From the NCBI GenBank assembly GCA_934643865.1, contig CAKUCX010000009.1:7414-71413 (forward strand): a DNA stretch of 64,000 nucleotides. Reading direction: 5' to 3'. A program made the position numbers and the translations under genes. This DNA is from an uncultured Kiritimatiellota bacterium (GTDB lineage: Bacteria > Verrucomicrobiota > Kiritimatiellia > RFP12 > UBA1067). Below, one piece after another: positions 49,210 to 56,367 of this stretch. Each line of letters begins with the position of its first letter. Position 1 is the stretch's first letter. Under the pieces are notes generated by a model that saw only the letters and a program-made list of their open reading frames with translations, was not told the DNA's origin and did not search any database.

Positions 49210-49575
49210 ATGAAAAATAAACTTGAAAAAATCGTCGAATCGCTTGAAGGATCGACGGGCGCGACGTGGAACGTTTATGACTGCGGTGAAGGTGATTTTG
49301 AATTTTCCACTTATTCGCCAGCGGGTGAAAACGTGATTATAACGTTATACGGTACAACGCTCGCGGGGCTTGCTGAAAACGCAAAAGAGGCCTTGGAATA
49401 CTTTGACGCGGACGAACACGCCGCCGAAATTCTGATTGCAAAACGATCAGGCGACAAAGACAAAGAAAGGTTTTACGCCGCCGCGCCTGATAGTCTGCGC
49501 GAACTGCTGGAAGACGCAGAAGCAATAAAAGCCCTTTATAAATCCCTTTACGACGCGCTGACGGCGGCGGCGTGA
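49210..49575 (+). CDS. Early protein, unknown (121 aa)
   Basis: The ATG at 49210 follows GAGAGGATTTCAACCG. The product is an alpha/beta protein with a helical C-terminal half (DSLRELLEDAEAIKALYKSL). The frame is open upstream but that part is the hairpin region. No family was recognised. It lies in the early operon. Confidence 0.7.
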   Translation: MKNKLEKIVESLEGSTGATWNVYDCGEGDFEFSTYSPAGENVIITLYGTTLAGLAENAKEALEYFDADEHAAEILIAKRSGDKDKERFYAAAPDSLRELLEDAEAIKALYKSLYDALTAAA

Positions 49576-49593
49576 ACCACGGAGGCCGGAAAC

Positions 49594-50121
49594 ATGAAAC
49601 CATACAAGAAGGCGCAGACGGTTCCATACGTCGGGCTTCAGGATCGCCGCCGGAAACTCACCGACGAGCAACGCGCGGCTATTCTAAAACTGCACGACGA
49701 ACATGGTTTGGGGTGCCGCACCATTGCAAAAATGTTTGGCGTTTCCCGTTCGCTCGTTCGCGTTATCTGCGTCCCCGGCGTTGCCGAGCGCATCAGTCGG
49801 CGAATTGCGGCAACGTGGCGCAAGTATAGGGAACAGCGCGGCAAAACTGAAAACGCACGGATCATGCGCGACTTCAGGAACCGCAAGTATAAATGTTTCA
49901 TGCGCGGCGAACTGGTCGAAAAGCCTACGCCGCCTGTCGTGCGCCAGAAAATAGAAACTAAAGTAATTTACGCGACCACGCCGAACGGACGGCGCAAGGC
50001 CGTCCGCGTTCCGCTTTCGTTCCTGAACGAGCCGGAAGACGCGGAATATGTCGGCAGGGTGTGGCGCACCGTGCGCCGCGCCGGACAGTTTTTCGTCTTC
50101 CCGGTATCGCCGGAGAAGTGA
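49594..50121 (+). CDS. Helix-turn-helix DNA-binding protein (175 aa)
   Basis: Residues 22-60 form a resolvase-like helix-turn-helix: LTDEQRAAILKLHDEHGLGC and RTIAKMFGVSRSLVRVI. A basic helix follows (RRIAATWRKYREQRGKTENA), as in small phage DNA-binding proteins. The C-terminal half is a small beta-rich domain. GGAGG lies upstream of the ATG. It probably regulates phage transcription or binds phage DNA; the target is unknown. Confidence 0.7.
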   Translation: MKPYKKAQTVPYVGLQDRRRKLTDEQRAAILKLHDEHGLGCRTIAKMFGVSRSLVRVICVPGVAERISRRIAATWRKYREQRGKTENARIMRDFRNRKYKCFMRGELVEKPTPPVVRQKIETKVIYATTPNGRRKAVRVPLSFLNEPEDAEYVGRVWRTVRRAGQFFVFPVSPEK

Positions 50122-50160
50122 TTTCAAGTCAACCCACAAACCACAAAAGGACACAGACAA

Positions 50161-50664
50161 ATGAGCAACCATAAAATCAACATCGCGGCGGATTCCGTCG
50201 CCGAAAAACTCGCCGCCATTCTTGAAGCGGTGGAGAAGGATTACACCGACGAGGCGCACAGGACGGAGCCGGGCACCTATGGCCGCTCTCGCGTCATTCA
50301 AAACGGCATCCACAACGCGCGGGAATATCTCACGAGCGAATTTCTCGCGCTTCTTGAAGAGGCGCAAGACGCGCTTGCGGACTACAAGAAGGCCGTCGAG
50401 GAACACGAGCCGGAGCCGCGCAAGTGCTGGATTGCGCTTACTGTTGACACGAACGAGAGTGACCCGGAATATGTGGCCGTTGCAAGTCTTTTCTCCACGC
50501 GGGAGAAGGCCCGGAAGTGCATAGACAGCGCAATCGCCGAAGACACTTCCGAGGGCGGAAGTTGGGAGCCGGACGACGTGCAATGGAACAATAGCGGCGA
50601 CATCTGCGAATACAGCGGCAGCCAGATCGTCCACCGTGTCGCGGAAATGACTATTCAGGACTAA
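50161..50664 (+). CDS. Early protein, unknown (167 aa)
   Basis: The leader CAACCCACAAACCACAAAAG with AAAGGACA precedes the ATG. Residues 1-85 are helical (VAEKLAAILEAVEKDYTDE, LLEEAQDALADYKKAVEEH). The C-terminal 80 residues form a mixed domain with KCWIALTVDTNESDPEYVAV, which recalls small domains used for protein contacts. No family was recognised. Confidence 0.7.
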   Translation: MSNHKINIAADSVAEKLAAILEAVEKDYTDEAHRTEPGTYGRSRVIQNGIHNAREYLTSEFLALLEEAQDALADYKKAVEEHEPEPRKCWIALTVDTNESDPEYVAVASLFSTREKARKCIDSAIAEDTSEGGSWEPDDVQWNNSGDICEYSGSQIVHRVAEMTIQD

Positions 50665-50681
50665 ACGGAAAGGATCAAGTC

Positions 50682-51041
50682 ATGATTTACTGGATGAGCA
50701 AAGCGACAAGCGACGCTTGCGAACTTCACGACGTCACCGTGTACGGGTTCGACACGTCGCACAATATCGAGCCGGGCGTTGTCACGCTCTACGTTTTCAC
50801 TTGCGGCGGCGACGTGACGCGCTCCGTCGAGATCGAGAACTGGACGGCGAAGACGGAGCGGGAAATTGATCTCGCCTTCCGCTCCGGGGTTCGTGCGATG
50901 GCCGACGCTTTCAAGGCGGCCCCGGACGAGTTGGAGGAATGGCCGCACCCTGAATATGCGGAGGACGATTTCAACACGGCGGGGTCGAAGTTCCGCAGTC
51001 TCGCAGACGATCTGGACGCACTAACGGCGGAGGGCAAATAA
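50682..51041 (+). CDS. Early protein, unknown (119 aa)
   Basis: AAAGGATCAAGTC precedes the ATG, 17 bases after the previous gene. The product is mixed alpha/beta (VTLYVFTCGGDVTRSVEIEN, SGVRAMADAFKAAPDELEEW). The next gene starts one base after its stop codon, so the two are translated together. No family was recognised. Confidence 0.7.
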   Translation: MIYWMSKATSDACELHDVTVYGFDTSHNIEPGVVTLYVFTCGGDVTRSVEIENWTAKTEREIDLAFRSGVRAMADAFKAAPDELEEWPHPEYAEDDFNTAGSKFRSLADDLDALTAEGK

Positions 51042-51042
51042 C

Positions 51043-51519
51043 ATGGGCGCGAACGTCGAGAATTTTGTCCTGCCGAACTGCACGAGGTTCGACGGGATCA
51101 GGAATGGCAAGGTCATTTGCCGTTTCGAGAACACCTTCATGCTGGTGCCGCCCGTCGATTGCCATTGCGCGTACCAGTACGAAAATCGCTATGTCCGCAA
51201 GGACGGCGACGGCGAAGAGTGTGTGCGCCTTTTCTGCGAGGGCGAACGACAGCGGATCGAGAACAGAATCCCGGAGTTCTACGAAGAGTATTTTCGTGAA
51301 TATCTGGATTGCGTCTCGTTCCGTGTAATGGGCGGCGAATGTTTCGGCGGCACCGTCTGGATGGCGGACAACAACGGCATAAACGTGACGGATCGCTTTA
51401 TCTGGACAACGCACGGCGACAAGGTTCTCGCGTCTGAACTTTTCACCCCGCCGACGCAAGAGGCCCTTGCGGACTTCTTCAGGCGGCACTACAAACTTGC
51501 GCAGGAGGCGAAGGCATGA
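51043..51519 (+). CDS. Early protein, unknown (158 aa)
   Basis: The product is rich in Cys, Arg and aromatic residues (VPPVDCHCAYQYENRYVRKD, EEYFREYLDCVSFRVMGGEC). It starts directly after the previous stop codon and ends in an overlap with the small frame at 51516. No family was recognised and no export signal is present. Confidence 0.7.
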   Translation: MGANVENFVLPNCTRFDGIRNGKVICRFENTFMLVPPVDCHCAYQYENRYVRKDGDGEECVRLFCEGERQRIENRIPEFYEEYFREYLDCVSFRVMGGECFGGTVWMADNNGINVTDRFIWTTHGDKVLASELFTPPTQEALADFFRRHYKLAQEAKA

Positions 51520-51620
51520 ACCGCGACAGGATCGAACACGCCTTTTGGCCATGCTCGCTATCGCTTTATTGCGCACGATATGATAAAATATCCACCCGCC
51601 AACCACCCACGAGACCATGA
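51516..51620 (+). CDS. Possible 34-aa micro-protein
   Basis: AGGAGG (51503-51508) lies 7 bases before the ATG at 51516, one of the best ribosome binding sites in this operon. The frame overlaps the upstream stop codon as ATGA and its own stop codon overlaps the next start as ATGA. The product begins MNRDRIEHAFWPCSLSLYC. It may be a real small protein or serve to couple translation between its neighbours. Confidence 0.4.
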   Translation: MNRDRIEHAFWPCSLSLYCARYDKISTRQPPTRP

Positions 51621-51835
51621 AGAAGAAAATTCTATCTTATCTTGCCGCGACCTACACCATGTGGCAACGCGGCCAGCACCAGGACGACAGACGCTACGCC
51701 CTGCAATGGATGCGCTATCAAGGGCGCTTTGAGGGCGCGAAGGAAATAGCCAACGCGCTCGGCTATCGTGTCTCAATCGTAAACGGCGCGGTCGTGTTGC
51801 GGAACTCCACGAGCAGAAAGGCGGTGTCGGCATGA
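51617..51835 (+). CDS. Small basic protein (72 aa)
   Basis: The product starts MKKKILSYLAATYTMWQRGQ and is basic, with a central helix and a short beta part (ANALGYRVSIVNGAVVLRNS). GATAAAATATCCACCCGCC shortly upstream resembles the -10 and discriminator pattern of other promoters here. The stop codon overlaps the next start as ATGA. No family was recognised. Confidence 0.6.
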   Translation: MKKKILSYLAATYTMWQRGQHQDDRRYALQWMRYQGRFEGAKEIANALGYRVSIVNGAVVLRNSTSRKAVSA

Positions 51836-52215
51836 GGCATCCCATGTGCAAGACGTGTTGCGACTACCGACCGCAGGAGGACGGCACGGTTATCTGCAAC
51901 TATTCAGGCAAGGCAATCGCGCCGGACGGAAGCCCGATGTTCGACGGCGGCAAGTGCTACGAGCGCAAGGGAAAGCCCAAGCGTTCGCCGCAGGAGATTT
52001 CGGCCATACGCGCCGCCGCCGGACGCAAGGGCGGACGCAAGGCCGGATATGGCAAGGGCCGCGCACCGACGAAAACGGCAACGATTCGGCAACACGACTA
52101 TCTTGTGTTCTGCAAGTACGCCGGGAACCGTTCGCTTGCCGAGACCTTCCACATGATTGCGAAGTCGATAGTTGCGAAACACCCGGAAATGAAGCCGCAC
52201 GGCTGGATCGACTGA
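51832..52215 (+). CDS. Zinc-ribbon-like protein with AT-hook-like segment (127 aa)
   Basis: The first 45 residues contain C-x-x-C-C spaced from two later Cys (MCKTCCDYRPQEDGTVICNY, FDGGKCYERKG), a probable zinc-binding module. Residues 60-80 are Gly/Arg/Lys-rich (AGRKGGRKAGYGKGRAPTKT), like an AT-hook or nucleic acid-binding tail. The last 40 residues form a helix. It could bind DNA. It is the last gene of the first early block and is followed by a gene on the opposite strand. Confidence 0.65.
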   Translation: MRHPMCKTCCDYRPQEDGTVICNYSGKAIAPDGSPMFDGGKCYERKGKPKRSPQEISAIRAAAGRKGGRKAGYGKGRAPTKTATIRQHDYLVFCKYAGNRSLAETFHMIAKSIVAKHPEMKPHGWID

Positions 52216-52268
52216 ACAGCCGCACAGCAACGAACGACGCGCCGCCAGAATCTCCGACGGCGCGTTTG

Positions 52269-52619
52269 TCATTCTTCTTCATCGCTTTCGTATCTCGCGC
52301 CCGGAAATTTGCCGATGCGTAATTTCGTTATCCGCGCTCCGTCTCTTTCTGCATACGCTTCAAAGGGTTCCCGGTGCTTATACGTGTAGATGTCTGCGAA
52401 CATAAAAGCATTGCCGTCAGATGTTTTTCCATCGACGGTGAGACATACACGGCGGACTGGCTCTTGGGATTTGCACCGCCAGCAATACACACAACCCTCC
52501 ATTTTGTCACGTATATATTCGCACGTTGTTTCTTTGCGCTCTTTCTGAATGAAGGCAACCAGAAGCGCAATCGCGCCGACGGCAACGACACCAAGCGATA
52601 TGATTTCTGATTGTTTCAT
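52269..52619 (-). CDS. Single-span membrane protein on the opposite strand (116 aa)
   Basis: This gene runs against the early operon. Residues 6-24 form a membrane span (IISLGVVAVGAIALLVAFI), followed by a Cys-rich piece (CEYIRDKMEGCVYCWRCK) and a small soluble domain. Its own promoter lies just before the start codon. An opposite-strand gene with its own promoter beside the repressor region is typical of lysogeny-expressed genes such as superinfection exclusion factors, but that is an inference. No family was recognised. Confidence 0.65.
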   Translation of the reverse strand: MKQSEIISLGVVAVGAIALLVAFIQKERKETTCEYIRDKMEGCVYCWRCKSQEPVRRVCLTVDGKTSDGNAFMFADIYTYKHREPFEAYAERDGARITKLRIGKFPGARYESDEEE

Positions 52620-52625
52620 GCGGAT

Positions 52626-52631
52626 ATTATA
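52626..52631 (-). promoter_or_regulatory. -10 box for a leaderless transcript of the membrane gene
   Basis: On the minus strand TATAAT is followed by ATCCGC and then the ATG at 52619, with no room for a ribosome binding site. No good -35 box is seen at 16-18 bases. Confidence 0.5.
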
Positions 52632-52680
52632 CCATTTCTGGCAGTTGGCAGATTTTCATAAAATTTTTTCATTCTCCTGC

Positions 52681-52709
52681 TTGTGTGTCCACACACATTG
52701 TGATATAAT
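52681..52709 (+). promoter_or_regulatory. Promoter for the regulator-recombination operon
   Basis: TTGTGT (52681-52686), a 17-base spacer and TATAAT (52704-52709), followed by ACCCGCC, form a sigma-70-type promoter. A perfect palindrome covers the -35 box and most of the spacer, so a bound repressor would block RNA polymerase. Confidence 0.75.
52682..52697. promoter_or_regulatory. Operator copy 1 (TGTGTGT-CC-ACACACA)
   Basis: A perfect inverted repeat with 7-base arms around CC overlaps the -35 region. The shared core with the other copies is GTGTCCACACACATT. The small ribbon-helix-helix genes downstream are the natural candidates to bind it. Confidence 0.7.
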
Positions 52710-52741
52710 ACCCGCCGTCAACCCAAATAAGGCACATCCAC

Positions 52742-52930
52742 ATGAGAAAGAAAAAGAACGAGGACAGACATCTCGGCAAGCGGATCGAGTTCTACATTCC
52801 TGAAAAGGAATTTGACGAAATGGCCGCTGGCATGGCCGCCATAAACGAGACGAACAAATCATTGTTTGTCCGTTCGGCAATCAAGTCGTTTTGCGATTAC
52901 CTGAAAACCAAGAAGGAGAACGCAAAGTGA
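52742..52930 (+). CDS. Ribbon-helix-helix regulator (62 aa)
   Basis: A basic start is followed by a strand (RIEFYIPEKEFDEM) and two helices (MAAINETNKSLFVRSAIKSF), the MetJ/Arc-type ribbon-helix-helix layout. Proteins of this fold bind short palindromes as dimers. It is the first gene behind the promoter with operator copy 1, so autorepression is likely. The stop codon overlaps the next start. The call is from pattern only. Confidence 0.65.
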   Translation: MRKKKNEDRHLGKRIEFYIPEKEFDEMAAGMAAINETNKSLFVRSAIKSFCDYLKTKKENAK

Positions 52931-53151
52931 TGAAGTCAAACTATACCCCCTCGTTCCTCGTGTCCACCAAGATTCCGAAGGAACTCTACGCAGAAGTCGA
53001 AAGAATCGCCGCCGAGCAATCTACCGCCACAGGGCGCACCGTCACCCCGGAGGAAGTTTTTCTGGCGGCGGTCAAGTTTTATTCGGCCCGGTGTGTCCAC
53101 ACACATTCGCGCCCCGGCAGGGTACGGACGGCAGTTCGGGCGATGAGGTAA
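52930..53151 (+). CDS. Small ribbon-helix-helix-like protein (73 aa)
   Basis: The ATG at 52930 overlaps the previous stop codon as TGATG. A strand SFLVSTKIPKELYAEVERIA and a helix-turn-helix VTPEEVFLAAVKFYSA fit a second ribbon-helix-helix protein. Its last residues (CVHTHS) are encoded by operator copy 2, so the end of the gene doubles as a regulatory site. It may act with its neighbour. Confidence 0.55.
   Translation: MKSNYTPSFLVSTKIPKELYAEVERIAAEQSTATGRTVTPEEVFLAAVKFYSARCVHTHSRPGRVRTAVRAMR
53091..53104. promoter_or_regulatory. Operator copy 2 (GTGTGT-CC-ACACAC)
   Basis: A perfect 6-base-arm inverted repeat inside the end of the preceding gene. It shares GTGTCCACACACATT with copy 1. Confidence 0.65.
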
Positions 53152-53163
53152 TTTTTCGGCCCA

Positions 53164-53175
53164 TGTGTCCACACA
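53164..53175. promoter_or_regulatory. Operator copy 3 (TGTGT-CC-ACACA)
   Basis: The palindrome lies in the gap before the third regulator gene and shares TGTGTCCACACACATT with copy 1. Confidence 0.65.
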
Positions 53176-53192
53176 CATTTTCGTTAAACCAC

Positions 53193-53204
53193 GTGTCCTC
53201 ACAC
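53193..53204. promoter_or_regulatory. Operator copy 4, diverged (GTGTCCTCACAC)
   Basis: A weaker copy, 29 bases after copy 3, overlapping the leader of the third regulator gene just before its AGGAG site. Binding here could block translation initiation or a local promoter. Confidence 0.5.
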
Positions 53205-53221
53205 AAGGAGAGCAAAAGACA

Positions 53222-53395
53222 ATGAGCAAAACCTACCGAATCCCGGCGATGACGCTACCCCCTGCGGTCATGCGCGACATCCGCGCGGAGGCGAAGCGCA
53301 CGGGACAGACCGTCACGGCGGTCGTTCGCGCCCGTGTCGTGAAAGACTACGAAGCAACCAAGGCGAACGCCGCCGCAACTGAATCCGCGAACTGA
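53222..53395 (+). CDS. Ribbon-helix-helix regulator (57 aa)
   Basis: AAGGAG precedes the ATG at 53222. The sequence YRIPAMTLPPAVMRDIRAEA followed by KRTGQTVTAVVRARVVKDYE is a clear ribbon-helix-helix of CopG/Arc type. It lies behind two operator copies. The stop codon overlaps the start of the next gene (TGATG). It is the best candidate for the protein that binds the TGTGTCCACACA sites. Confidence 0.7.
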   Translation: MSKTYRIPAMTLPPAVMRDIRAEAKRTGQTVTAVVRARVVKDYEATKANAAATESAN

Positions 53396-53766
53396 TGCGC
53401 TATCTCCGCCGCCAGATCGTTTGCGAGCGTCTGCGCCTCGCCGTTTCGACCTCCTACAAGGTCGTCGGTTCGGCGTATGGCTCACGCATCTGCTCTGACG
53501 ACGTGCTGGAACTGCTCAACAGATCGCGCAACGACACGCAGGAGGTTCTTTGCGACCTTCCAAGCGACCTGATGACCCCTGCGGAGATCGCCGCCCTGCC
53601 GGAGATCGCCGAGAGCGGAATCACGGAACGCGAGATCGTGAACTGGACGAAGCGGACGCGCAACCCCGCGCCATGCTTCCGCATCAACAAGCAGACGCGC
53701 CGCATACGTCGCTCGTCGTTCCTGCGCTGGATCGAGGAATCTTCACGGATAAGGAGGCGCGGATGA
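53395..53766 (+). CDS. Excisionase/MerR-like DNA-binding protein (123 aa)
   Basis: The C-terminal half (MTPAEIAALPEIAESGITER, then NWTKRTRNP and the strand RIRRSSFLRWIEE) has the winged-helix layout of excisionase or AlpA-type proteins. The N-terminal half contains a second DNA-binding-like segment (RLRLAVSTSYKVVGSAYGSR). It could be a regulator or excisionase. It is coupled to both neighbours by four-base or one-base overlaps. Confidence 0.55.
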   Translation: MRYLRRQIVCERLRLAVSTSYKVVGSAYGSRICSDDVLELLNRSRNDTQEVLCDLPSDLMTPAEIAALPEIAESGITEREIVNWTKRTRNPAPCFRINKQTRRIRRSSFLRWIEESSRIRRRG

Positions 53767-54164
53767 TCGACGATGAACTTGAGCGCGACATCCGGGCGTT
53801 CCTGCGCTCTCTCGCCGACGAGTGCAAGAACTGCCTCCGGCGTAGCAATGGCTACTGCGATACGTGCTACGCACGGCGCGCCGAGCGAATCCTCGAACGC
53901 ATGGCAAGGCCGCTGGCCGTCGAAAACTCCGCGCTCCGTTGCGACATCGTTGCTCGCATGGCCCGGATCGCCGCCATAATGAAACGCGCGAACCGCCCGA
54001 TGATGGCCGAAGAAATCGACATGCGCGACTTTTGTTCCCGATCCCTGAAGGAATGGACGTTCCGCGAAATGATACGTCTCGGCAGGATTGCCCGGCGGCG
54101 CATACGCGGCTCCCGCAAGTATCTCTACATGTTGTCAACCACGCAACCGAAAGGAAAACGATGA
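53763..54164 (+). CDS. CxxC protein with winged-helix-like end (133 aa)
   Basis: The ATG at 53763 overlaps the previous stop codon as ATGA. Residues 20-40 have CKNCLRRSNGYCDTCYARRA, two Cys pairs that probably bind zinc. The C-terminal 65 residues (MKRANRPMMAEEIDMRDF, FREMIRLGRIARRRIRGSRK) look like a winged-helix DNA-binding domain. It is translationally coupled to the recombinase gene that follows, so it may assist recombination or replication. Confidence 0.6.
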   Translation: MIDDELERDIRAFLRSLADECKNCLRRSNGYCDTCYARRAERILERMARPLAVENSALRCDIVARMARIAAIMKRANRPMMAEEIDMRDFCSRSLKEWTFREMIRLGRIARRRIRGSRKYLYMLSTTQPKGKR

Positions 54165-55024
54165 ACACAGAAACGATAATCAAGCAGAACGTCGCCAAGC
54201 GGCGGCCCTGCAACCGAATCCCGATAACGTGCGCCGCCGACCTCCAATGGTACGGGCAGACCGCCGCCGCAACGCAGATTTTCGGGCAGATAAACCCCGC
54301 CGAGGGCGCAATGATCGTCGGCATCTGCCACCAGATAGGAATCTCGTGGCTGGAGTTCGCCGAGACGTTCAATATGATGCACCACCGAATCAGCAAGAAG
54401 ACGGACGCGATTCTCGCCGATCTCGTCGAACGCGGCGGCGAGTACGAAATCCTCTCCCGCACGAAGGACAAGGCCGAGGCGAAGTTCACGAACGGCAAGG
54501 CGGTATATGTTTCGACCGTCACGTGGGAAGACTGCCTCACGGAACCGTTCATCTATCAGGGCAAGGAAGAGGTGATCGTGAACAACATCACGTCCGGCAA
54601 CACCGCCGCGCTCGTGATGAAGCCGAAGTACCGCACGAACCGTTCACGTATGCAGATGATTTGGGCGCGGTGCGTGTCTGACGGTGTTCGCGTCGTGTGT
54701 CCAGCCGCCTGTCAGGGCGTTTACACGCCGGAAGAGACGGAGGACATCGCCGAGTACGACATTCCCGCCCCTGTCGCCGCGCCCGTCGCCGCTCCTGCAC
54801 CCGCTCCCGCTCCTTCCCCTGCGGCGGCAGAGCCGGAGAACGTCGAAGTCTGCGCCGTCGGCACGATGGCCGGGAAGCGCTGGGACAGCATGGACGACCA
54901 GACGCTCTCGCTCGCCTTGCAGGCGAACTTCCCCGCGTCGGTGAAGGAGTACATCGGCAAAATTCTTGAATCTCGCCGCGCTGGTGCGGCGACGTCAACC
55001 ACGCAAACCACACAAACCACATAA
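54161..55024 (+). CDS. RecT-like single-strand annealing protein
   Basis: The 287-residue product resembles the RecT group of phage recombinases, which anneal complementary single strands. Supporting marks are GAMIVGICHQIGISWLEFAE, then ISKKTDAILADLVERGGEYE, and RMQMIWARCVSDGVRVVCPA followed by GVYTPEETEDI. The last block matches the R-x-x-S-x-G-x-x-x-x-x-P ... G-x-Y-T-P-E-E ending typical of RecT-like proteins. An Ala/Pro linker separates a short C-terminal helix domain. The neighbouring SSB-like and nuclease genes fit. Confidence 0.7.
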   Translation: MNTETIIKQNVAKRRPCNRIPITCAADLQWYGQTAAATQIFGQINPAEGAMIVGICHQIGISWLEFAETFNMMHHRISKKTDAILADLVERGGEYEILSRTKDKAEAKFTNGKAVYVSTVTWEDCLTEPFIYQGKEEVIVNNITSGNTAALVMKPKYRTNRSRMQMIWARCVSDGVRVVCPAACQGVYTPEETEDIAEYDIPAPVAAPVAAPAPAPAPSPAAAEPENVEVCAVGTMAGKRWDSMDDQTLSLALQANFPASVKEYIGKILESRRAGAATSTTQTTQTT

Positions 55025-55038
55025 GGAGAACAGACACA

Positions 55039-55749
55039 ATGGCAAACGAAGTCATTACCGTCAACCCTGCGGACATTGAGGCCGCAGACTGGCTCGCCAA
55101 GCGCGCCGAACTCATCGAGCGCGGCAAGGCGATCACGTCCGTAAACACGGAAGTGGAACTGGAGGTGGCCGGGAAGTTCGAGACCGACTGCAAGAAGTTA
55201 GTGAAGAAACTCGCCGACATCCGCAAGGGCATCACCGGGCCGCTGGACGAGGCCAAGAAGGAGATCATGGCGAAGGAGAAGCAACTCGCCGCTCCGCTCA
55301 TCGGCGCGCAGACCCGTGTGAACGGCCTCACCACGGCTTATGCCAACATGCTGGCGAAGAAGGCCGAGGAGGAACGTCTCGCCCGTGAGGCCGCCGAGCG
55401 CGAGGCCGCCGAACGCGCCCTTGCCGAGGAAGAGGCCGCCCGTGCGCAGGCCGAGGCCAACGCCGCCTTCGGCCTCACACCAGCCGAGACGCCGCCCCCG
55501 GTTCCGCCGCCGCCCATGCCGCTACCCGCAGTCACCACGACCGGGCCGCACACTTCCAGCAACCGATTCGTCGAGAAGTGGGACTTCACGATCACGGACG
55601 CGAACGCTGTGCCGCGTGAACTCTGCTCCCCAGACGCCGCCAAGATTCGCGCCCTCATGGCCGCGAAGAAGGCCGAGGGCTACAAGGCAAGCCAGATTGT
55701 CGTCGCTGGCTTGAAGATCACTTCTTCCGTGCAGGTGTACGCGAAGTAA
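55039..55749 (+). CDS. Coiled-coil recombination-associated protein (236 aa)
   Basis: Residues 20-145 are a long charged helix (KKLADIRKGITGPLDEAKKE, AREAAEREAAERALAEEEAA). A Pro-rich linker follows. The final domain (VEKWDFTITDANAVPRELCS, KASQIVVAGLKITSSVQV) is a small fold I have often seen in phage proteins encoded next to RecT-type recombinases. It may be a structural partner of the recombinase or of the nucleases. No enzymatic motif is present. Confidence 0.55.
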   Translation: MANEVITVNPADIEAADWLAKRAELIERGKAITSVNTEVELEVAGKFETDCKKLVKKLADIRKGITGPLDEAKKEIMAKEKQLAAPLIGAQTRVNGLTTAYANMLAKKAEEERLAREAAEREAAERALAEEEAARAQAEANAAFGLTPAETPPPVPPPPMPLPAVTTTGPHTSSNRFVEKWDFTITDANAVPRELCSPDAAKIRALMAAKKAEGYKASQIVVAGLKITSSVQVYAK

Positions 55750-55775
55750 AACAGACACAGAAAGGTAAACTGAAA

Positions 55776-56330
55776 ATGGCAAACAACGATTCAAAGTTCT
55801 ACGACGGGCAGATTTGCTCCGTCCAGCCCATCGAATCCCGGTTCAACACTCCAAACGCCTTCGAGTTGGCGTTCGAGGTTGGAATCTTCGGCGAGAACCA
55901 CACGCCCCTGAAGAAGATTGACGTGTATCTCGAAATCTCCATGCGCTACGGCACGGGCAACAACGCGCAGAAGACGCAAAAGGACTTGACCTTCGAGACC
56001 CTGCACTCGCTCGGCTTCGAGGGCGAAGACCTCTCCGCGCCGCGTCTGGCGACGCTCGTCAACAAGCCCTGCCGCATCCGCGAGCAGACGCTTGACAAGA
56101 ACAACCAGCCGCTCTCGACGCCGCGCTACTACTTCACGATGGCAAAGCCGATTGTGGCGATCCCCGACGCGAACGCGAAACTGCGCGAGATCATGGGCGC
56201 GGTCGCCGCGCCCGGCGCGGTTCCCGGCGCGACGCCGCCACCGAATCCGTTTGCGGCCCCTACGGCCCCTGCGGCTCCGGCTCCTGCCGCCCCTGCCGCG
56301 ACGCCGCCGAACCCGTTCGCCGGAATGTAA
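55776..56330 (+). CDS. SSB-like protein (184 aa)
   Basis: The N-terminal 135 residues are beta-rich (GQICSVQPIESRFNTPNAFE, VDVYLEIS-like strands, NKPCRIREQTL) and could be an OB-fold-like ssDNA-binding domain. The tail is Pro/Ala-rich with the peptide PPNPFA repeated and a final NPFAGM, reminiscent of the flexible tail and tip that SSB proteins use for partner binding. It lies between the recombinase and the nuclease. The call is by context and layout. Confidence 0.5.
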   Translation: MANNDSKFYDGQICSVQPIESRFNTPNAFELAFEVGIFGENHTPLKKIDVYLEISMRYGTGNNAQKTQKDLTFETLHSLGFEGEDLSAPRLATLVNKPCRIREQTLDKNNQPLSTPRYYFTMAKPIVAIPDANAKLREIMGAVAAPGAVPGATPPPNPFAAPTAPAAPAPAAPAATPPNPFAGM

Positions 56331-56367
56331 GCCCGATTCGCAGAAACTCAACCACGCATCCCACAGT

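Noticed and set aside
49181..49693. ATTCTAAAACTGC at 49181 and again exactly 500 bases later at 49681
   Set aside because: Only two copies of a 13-base word, one in a leader and one in a gene, with no shared flanks; chance cannot be excluded.
53395..53766. The excisionase-like gene considered as proof of an adjacent integrase
   Set aside because: No tyrosine or serine recombinase motif occurs in its neighbours, so it is kept only as a DNA-binding protein.
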